DNA from: Flavobacterium franklandianum
GTDB taxonomy: Bacteria > Bacteroidota > Bacteroidia > Flavobacteriales > Flavobacteriaceae
Assembly (NCBI RefSeq): GCF_007097365.1
Contig: NZ_VJZR01000003.1
Coordinates: forward strand, 186,001 to 250,000
Length of the DNA: 64,000 nt
Reading direction: 5' to 3'
In this document: in pieces, positions 59,455 to 64,000 of the stretch
Layout of the letters: the number at the start of each line of letters is the position of its first letter
Position numbering within the stretch: the first letter of the stretch is position 1
Translations under genes and position numbers: made by a program
The notes under the pieces: generated by a model
Database searches by the model: none
Seen by the model: only the letters and a program-made list of their open reading frames with translations
Told to the model about the DNA's origin: nothing

Positions 59455-61896
59455 TTATCCAGGGAATTCTCCTCCGCCATCTTCATTTCTAGGTTGTGGA
59501 TTCTTTTCTTTTTCTCCTTTTGGTTTGTTAAAACGGTAAGTGAATGATAAATTAAATTGACGTTTACGCCATTGCATTTCGCCATAGGATGTTTGATTAT
59601 CAAGATACGTATAAGATCTCATTATTCTCGAATTGAAAATATCACTAATATTGAAAGCTATGGTTGCTTTGTCTTTTAGCACATCTTTACTAAAAGCGGT
59701 GTTCATACTAAACTGATCCAAGTTTTTACCTTGAGCGGTTTTTTGTTCTCCATTGTAGTTCCCATTTAGCTGCCAGTCAATTTTGTATGGTAATGTCAGT
59801 TTTGAACTAATTCTTGCAGACCAAGTATTAGCTTGGTTGTCCAAATTTTGAACTATAATATTGCCTTGTGTATCTTTATAACTGTTTTCGCCAGTGGTTT
59901 TTACATTATAAAAATTGAAATTACTGTTCAATCTCCAAATTTTGAATGGGCTATAATTTAAAGTAAACTCAAAACCATATTTTTGTTCTTTTCCTAAGTT
60001 AATTGGTGAACTTTTAATAACTGGAATTCCATTTACTTCATCGCCTGTAGGAGATCGCACAAAACTGAAAACATCTTTAGTATCTTCAAAATAAGCTGAG
60101 GTATTAAAAGTTATTTTGTCCCAACGTTTGATATAACCAAAATCAAATTTGTTGGTTAGAGATGGATCTAAGTCAGGATTTCCTTGAAAAATATTAACAT
60201 TACTTGCATAATTTACCGCAGGGTTCATAAAACGACCTCTAGGTCTAGATAAACGTTTGCTGTAGCTTGTAGTAATGTTACTTTGGTCTGAGATTTCATA
60301 ACTAACAAAAGCACTTGGGAAAAAGTTGTTGTACTTTTTAGTATTAAAATCATTGTTGTCTAATAAATTTACTTCGATATTGGTGTCTTCCCAACGTAAC
60401 CCAAATAAATAAGAGAATTTATTTACTTTAAAGCCGTATGAAGTATAAAGAGCATTGATATATTCTTTGTATTCTAAAGTATTAGATAAATTATCGATTC
60501 TTACTCCTAACTCGTCAAGAACATAATATTGATTGTCTAAGTCACCAAAACTTCCTTTATATCCTGCCTCAAACTGACTTCCTTCTCCTATTGGAAGTAC
60601 ATAATCGGCTTGAAATTGTACTTGTTTTTGAACTTGATTATTTAATGTGTTATTAAAATTGTTAGAGCCAGTAATACTACTTTGGTCTTTTTCTGAATTT
60701 CTTGAAATAGAACCATCAATAGTAAGTTTGTGCCCTTTGTCGTTGAAGTTTTTGATTAAGTTTGAAGTGTACTCTATGTTTTTACCGCCATTTTCTCCTG
60801 AACCCAAACGGTAAGTTGAACCTGTGAAATTATAATCAGCATCAAAATTATTAAAATTGATTAAATCATTATTTTCACCATTATCCTTTTGGTAATTAAT
60901 AGCATTTGTCCAAAAAGTATTTGGTGCAACCGTCCATTCAATACCCGTTCTTCCGTTAAAACCATCTCTAGTTCGCTCTGTTTCACGATCTTCGTTTAAA
61001 AAGTTTTTAATAGAACCATCTTCGTTAAAATATTGAGAATTAGTTTTACCACCACCTTGATTTGTTCTGTGACTGAAACCCAAGTTCGTAAAGTAGTTTA
61101 GTTTTTCTGTTTTATAATTCAAATTTGCACTTAAACCATACGTCTCGGGAATTCCTGCTGAAGCAATAAAAGTTCCATTAAAACCCTGATTTTTACCTTT
61201 TTTAAGAATGATGTTGATTAATCCGGAACCACCTTCGGCATCATATCGCGCCGATGGATTTGTAATAACTTCTACTTTATCAATGGCATCGGCTGGAAGT
61301 TGTCTCAAAGCTTCAGCAATATTTACTGCGTATGAAGGTCTTCCATCAATTAAAATTCGGATATTATCACTTCCTCTTAAGCTTACATTTCCTTCGGTAT
61401 CCACAGAAACAGAAGGAACATTGTCCAGAACATCACTTACAGTTCCACCTTTCACCATCATATCCTGACCTACATTATACACTTTTTTGTCTAGTTTGAT
61501 TTCTACTGAAGATTTTTCGGCACGAATTACAACTTCGTTCAATTGTGTGGCATCTTCTTCTAATGTGATTTGCCCTAAATTTGTCCCTTTGTCAAGTTTG
61601 CGTTCTTTTATTATGATTGGTTTAAAAGAAATAAATTCTATTTTGACGTTATAAGTCCCAGGTGTGATGTCAACATCAAATTCTCCTTTTGGATTCGTAA
61701 TTCCTCCAGCAATTGTTTTGGTAGATGTACCGCTTGTGAATGTGATTGTAGCATATTCCAAAGCTTGTTTGCTCACTTTTTCAATCACTTTTCCAGTAAT
61801 CTTTATTTTTGAAACTTGAGTTCTTTGTTGAGAATATATATTTATTGATGTCAATATCAATAATGCAAGTAGTGTAAATTTTAGTTTTTTCATCAA
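59455..61896 (-). CDS. Outer-membrane beta-barrel receptor with TonB plug (OMP_b-brl_3 type)
   Basis: An 813-residue protein: signal peptide (ending near IYSQQ), a carboxypeptidase-regulatory-like domain (about 28-115, KITGKVIEKVSKQALEYATITF), a TonB plug (about 120-225, GGTVSDVLDNVPSVSVDTEGNVSLRGSDNIRILIDGRPS) and a long barrel ending in YRFNKPKGEKEKNPQPRNEDGGGEFPG. The polar Gly-rich tail after the barrel is a common end in this subfamily. There is no SusD partner, so it is not a SusCD system; the ligand is unknown. Confidence 0.92.
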   Translation of the reverse strand: MMKKLKFTLLALLILTSINIYSQQRTQVSKIKITGKVIEKVSKQALEYATITFTSGTSTKTIAGGITNPKGEFDVDITPGTYNVKIEFISFKPIIIKERKLDKGTNLGQITLEEDATQLNEVVIRAEKSSVEIKLDKKVYNVGQDMMVKGGTVSDVLDNVPSVSVDTEGNVSLRGSDNIRILIDGRPSYAVNIAEALRQLPADAIDKVEVITNPSARYDAEGGSGLINIILKKGKNQGFNGTFIASAGIPETYGLSANLNYKTEKLNYFTNLGFSHRTNQGGGKTNSQYFNEDGSIKNFLNEDRETERTRDGFNGRTGIEWTVAPNTFWTNAINYQKDNGENNDLINFNNFDADYNFTGSTYRLGSGENGGKNIEYTSNLIKNFNDKGHKLTIDGSISRNSEKDQSSITGSNNFNNTLNNQVQKQVQFQADYVLPIGEGSQFEAGYKGSFGDLDNQYYVLDELGVRIDNLSNTLEYKEYINALYTSYGFKVNKFSYLFGLRWEDTNIEVNLLDNNDFNTKKYNNFFPSAFVSYEISDQSNITTSYSKRLSRPRGRFMNPAVNYASNVNIFQGNPDLDPSLTNKFDFGYIKRWDKITFNTSAYFEDTKDVFSFVRSPTGDEVNGIPVIKSSPINLGKEQKYGFEFTLNYSPFKIWRLNSNFNFYNVKTTGENSYKDTQGNIIVQNLDNQANTWSARISSKLTLPYKIDWQLNGNYNGEQKTAQGKNLDQFSMNTAFSKDVLKDKATIAFNISDIFNSRIMRSYTYLDNQTSYGEMQWRKRQFNLSFTYRFNKPKGEKEKNPQPRNEDGGGEFPG

Positions 61897-61987
61897 TTAA
61901 GGAGTGTTTTTTCCATTAAGACTGCAAAAGTAGCCTTTGGTTTAAGTAGCAAATCATAAAGGTATGTTAAAATACAAATGCTGTAAA

Positions 61988-62329
61988 TTAAAGAATTGTT
62001 AACGCATTTTCTAACGGACGTGCAATAACAGCTTTGTTTCCATTGACGATAATTGGTCTTTCTATAAGAATTGGACTCGAAATCATCGCTTGAATAATTT
62101 CATCCTCAGACATTGTTTTATTTTTGAAATTTTCTATCCAAATTTTTTCTTTTTGACGTACCAATTCAATGGGTTTTATATTTAATTTTTCAATAATTGA
62201 CTTTAACTCATTCAAAGTTGGAACGTTTTCTAAATATTTTATAACTTCAAATTCTTTACCAGAATCTTCAAGAAAAGCCAAGCATTCTCTAGATTTTCCG
62301 CAACGGGAATTATGATAAATTTTAATCAT
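61988..62329 (-). CDS. ArsC/Spx-family reductase-like protein
   Basis: From ATG 62329 the protein has 113 residues. The thioredoxin-like fold carries YHNSRCGKSRECLAFL with a catalytic-type Cys at 9 and a second Cys at 15, and SPILIERPIIVNGNKAVIARP with the conserved Arg. That is the arsenate reductase (glutaredoxin-type) pattern. A general thiol reductase role is as likely as arsenate reduction, as no ars genes are nearby. An upstream ATG at 62356 is possible but gives a non-family extension. Confidence 0.88.
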   Translation of the reverse strand: MIKIYHNSRCGKSRECLAFLEDSGKEFEVIKYLENVPTLNELKSIIEKLNIKPIELVRQKEKIWIENFKNKTMSEDEIIQAMISSPILIERPIIVNGNKAVIARPLENALTIL

Positions 62330-62437
62330 TGTATTAACTGTTAATTTTTTTTGCAAAGTAAGGGATATAAACGCAAAATTAGGTTAATTTCGGGCTGTCA
62401 ATAGTAGATTTAAGTTTTAATTAATTCAATTTTGTAA

Positions 62438-63346
62438 ATGTTTATAGAACAAGCATATAAAGGCAATAATACTTGGTGGCGCGTTTTAATTACCACGCTT
62501 TGTACTGCGGGTATTTTTATCGGGAATTTTATTGCCTATTTTTCAATGTCAAAAGAGCAAATAGATGAAGTTTACAAATCGATGAGTGAAATTCCTAATA
62601 ATTTATCGCTCATTATTAATTTATCGCCCTTTGTTTTTCTGTTGGGATTGCTGTTTTTGATGGTTCGTAATTTGCATCATAGAAGCATTCTTTCGCTAAC
62701 AACTTCGAGGATTAAAATAGATTACAAGAGAATTTTATTTTCCTTTTCATTAGTTGTTATATTGACAATTGGTGTATTTATAGTTACTTATTTTAACGAT
62801 AATTCGAACATTATTTGGAATTTTAACCCATCCAAATTTGCTGTTTTGTTTTTTATAAGTTTGTTATTTTTTCCATGTCAAATAGGACTTGAAGAATATT
62901 TATTCAGAGGTTATTTGATGCAGCAAATGGGTATTATAGTAAAAAACAGGTGGTTTCCTTTGATTTTTACTTCGGTTGTTTTTGGATTGTTTCATAGTGC
63001 TAATCCTGAAGTGGCTAGAATGGGTTATGGCGTTATGGTATTTTATATTGGAACTGGATTATTACTCGGAATTATGACATTGATGGATGAAAGTTTAGAG
63101 CTAGCCTTAGGTTTTCATCTAGGAAATAATATGATGGCTGCTTTATTAATTACTTCCGATTATTCGGCAATTCATACCGATGCAGTTTTTAAATATTCAG
63201 GTGTCGAAAATCCTGCTGCAGTATTAAATGAAATGATAATTTCGATTGCAATTGTGTATCCGATAATCTTATATATATTTGCAAAAAGATACAATTGGAA
63301 GGATTGGTCATCAAAACTTACTGGTAAAGTTCTACCTCCAAATTAA
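62438..63346 (+). CDS. CPBP-family intramembrane metalloprotease
   Basis: A 302-residue protein with about eight membrane helices and the CPBP (type II CAAX protease) motifs EEYLFRGYLM (about 150), FGLFHSANPE (His) and LGFHLGNNMMA (His/Asn). These residues form the membrane-embedded active site. Substrates are unknown. It lies six bases before the menE-like gene and may be part of the menaquinone gene cluster by position only. Confidence 0.9.
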   Translation: MFIEQAYKGNNTWWRVLITTLCTAGIFIGNFIAYFSMSKEQIDEVYKSMSEIPNNLSLIINLSPFVFLLGLLFLMVRNLHHRSILSLTTSRIKIDYKRILFSFSLVVILTIGVFIVTYFNDNSNIIWNFNPSKFAVLFFISLLFFPCQIGLEEYLFRGYLMQQMGIIVKNRWFPLIFTSVVFGLFHSANPEVARMGYGVMVFYIGTGLLLGIMTLMDESLELALGFHLGNNMMAALLITSDYSAIHTDAVFKYSGVENPAAVLNEMIISIAIVYPIILYIFAKRYNWKDWSSKLTGKVLPPN

Positions 63347-63352
63347 TAAATC

Positions 63353-64000
63353 ATGAAACACAACACAATGCATCAAATAACGTATAAAAACATTCACAAC
63401 CGTTTTAAATTGAATGGGATTCACATTTCTAGAGAAGAAATGTTTTATGTGGCCTATTGTTTTATAAAAGAGGGAAAACCATTCGAACAACATATTGGTA
63501 CTTTCTTATTAGATTGGTTTGACGAGAAATCCTATATCGAATTGAGTACTTCGGGAACTACAGGAGTTCCAAAAGTAATCCGAATTGAAAAACAAGCAAT
63601 GCTTGATTCAGCTTTGGCAACTGGTGATTTCTTTGGTTTAGAGCCTGGTAACACTATGTTACATTGTTTACCAACCAATTATGTTGCTGGAAAAATGATG
63701 TGGGTTCGTTCTTTTATTTTGGGATTGGATATGAAATTTGTTGAGCCAACATCAAATCCGTTAGACAAAATTGACGAAAGTTTTGATTTTTGTGCTATGG
63801 TACCTTTGCAGGCAAAAAACTCTTTGACCCAACTCAAACAAAAAAAGATAAAGAAATTAATCATTGGCGGAGTAAGAATTCATAGAGCATTAGAAGAAGA
63901 ATTGGTGAAATTGCCAATCGAAATTTATGAAACTTATGGTATGACTGAGACCATAACACATATAGCAGCAAAAAAAATTGGGGCAGTAGCCTTTACAACT
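63353..64000 (+). CDS. menE: o-Succinylbenzoate-CoA ligase-like AMP-binding protein (3' end outside window)
   Basis: The frame from ATG 63353 is open for 216 codons to the window edge. It shows the adenylation-domain core motif LSTSGTTGVPKVIR near residue 64, a second motif IGGVRIHRALEEEL and YETYGMTETITHIA near 190. The N-terminal part is much shorter than in long-chain acyl-CoA ligases, which fits the short MenE form of Bacteroidota that activates o-succinylbenzoate in menaquinone synthesis. The C-terminal domain is not in the window, so the assignment is probable rather than certain. Confidence 0.82.
   Translation, partial: MKHNTMHQITYKNIHNRFKLNGIHISREEMFYVAYCFIKEGKPFEQHIGTFLLDWFDEKSYIELSTSGTTGVPKVIRIEKQAMLDSALATGDFFGLEPGNTMLHCLPTNYVAGKMMWVRSFILGLDMKFVEPTSNPLDKIDESFDFCAMVPLQAKNSLTQLKQKKIKKLIIGGVRIHRALEEELVKLPIEIYETYGMTETITHIAAKKIGAVAFTT

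Noticed and set aside
1..64000. Search for a phage, integron or antiphage island
   Set aside because: No integrase, transposase, phage structural or restriction genes were seen; base composition looks even across the window.

Overview
This window looks like chromosome of a Flavobacterium-type member of the Bacteroidota. It is AT-rich. It has a SusC/SusD pair, proteins with type IX secretion (T9SS) C-terminal sorting domains, many short lipoproteins, promoters of the TAnnTTTG type, almost no Shine-Dalgarno sequences, and families typical of Flavobacteriia (DUF6048, DUF6452, DUF6095, DUF2027-Smr, BT_3928-type DoxX). All assignments come from reading the sequence and recalling families; no search was run.

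Positions 1-17300 form a pectin/uronate utilisation locus. It holds the end of a LacI-family regulator, a SusC/SusD importer, a large T9SS-secreted pectin methylesterase, a small secreted protein sharing the esterase's N-terminal module, and an oppositely oriented operon kduI-kduD-uxaC-uxaB-uxaA. That operon converts unsaturated-uronate products and galacturonate to 2-keto-3-deoxygluconate (KDG). Three copies of a 14-bp palindrome with core AATCGATT, each directly abutting a promoter -7 element, tie the three transcription units into one probable LacI regulon. No pectate lyase, polygalacturonase, KDG kinase or KDG aldolase is in the window; they probably lie left of position 1.

Positions 17500-32300 are mostly minus-strand housekeeping and small operons: a DEDDh exonuclease coupled to a cNMP-CBS-DUF294 protein, TerC, pentapeptide protein, MurQ, a DUF433/DUF5615 toxin-antitoxin pair, a ZIP transporter, two RNA methyltransferases (RlmL-type and RlmD-type), the DUF6452/DUF6048 envelope pair, an aldo/keto reductase and an SGNH hydrolase. 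Positions 32500-41000 carry OsmC, CysE-CysM, lipoproteins, a Smr protein, a cysteine desulfurase and an Mla-type lipid transport operon (mlaE-mlaF-mlaD).

Positions 41400-64000 hold a flotillin-like protein with internal repeats, a DnaJ/CbpA chaperone, a phospholipase-D family synthase, a T9SS-secreted YCF48-like repeat protein and tpiA. A TlpA/DoxX/DUF1599 operon follows in which two small genes are broken: one by a 9-A tract, and one, a four-helix-bundle gene, by a nonsense codon inside a perfect 27-bp inverted-repeat cassette. Then come folP, rlmH, amtB, a saccharopine dehydrogenase family gene, an outer-membrane beta-barrel receptor, an ArsC-like protein, a CPBP protease and the start of menE.

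The most unusual structure is in the non-coding DNA. Degenerate tandem repeats, mostly of period 7, start at or within a few bases of stop codons of many genes, and the four-helix-bundle cassette is bounded by sequence of the same kind. A second dispersed family has a GC-rich core with palindromic arms and occurs four times.
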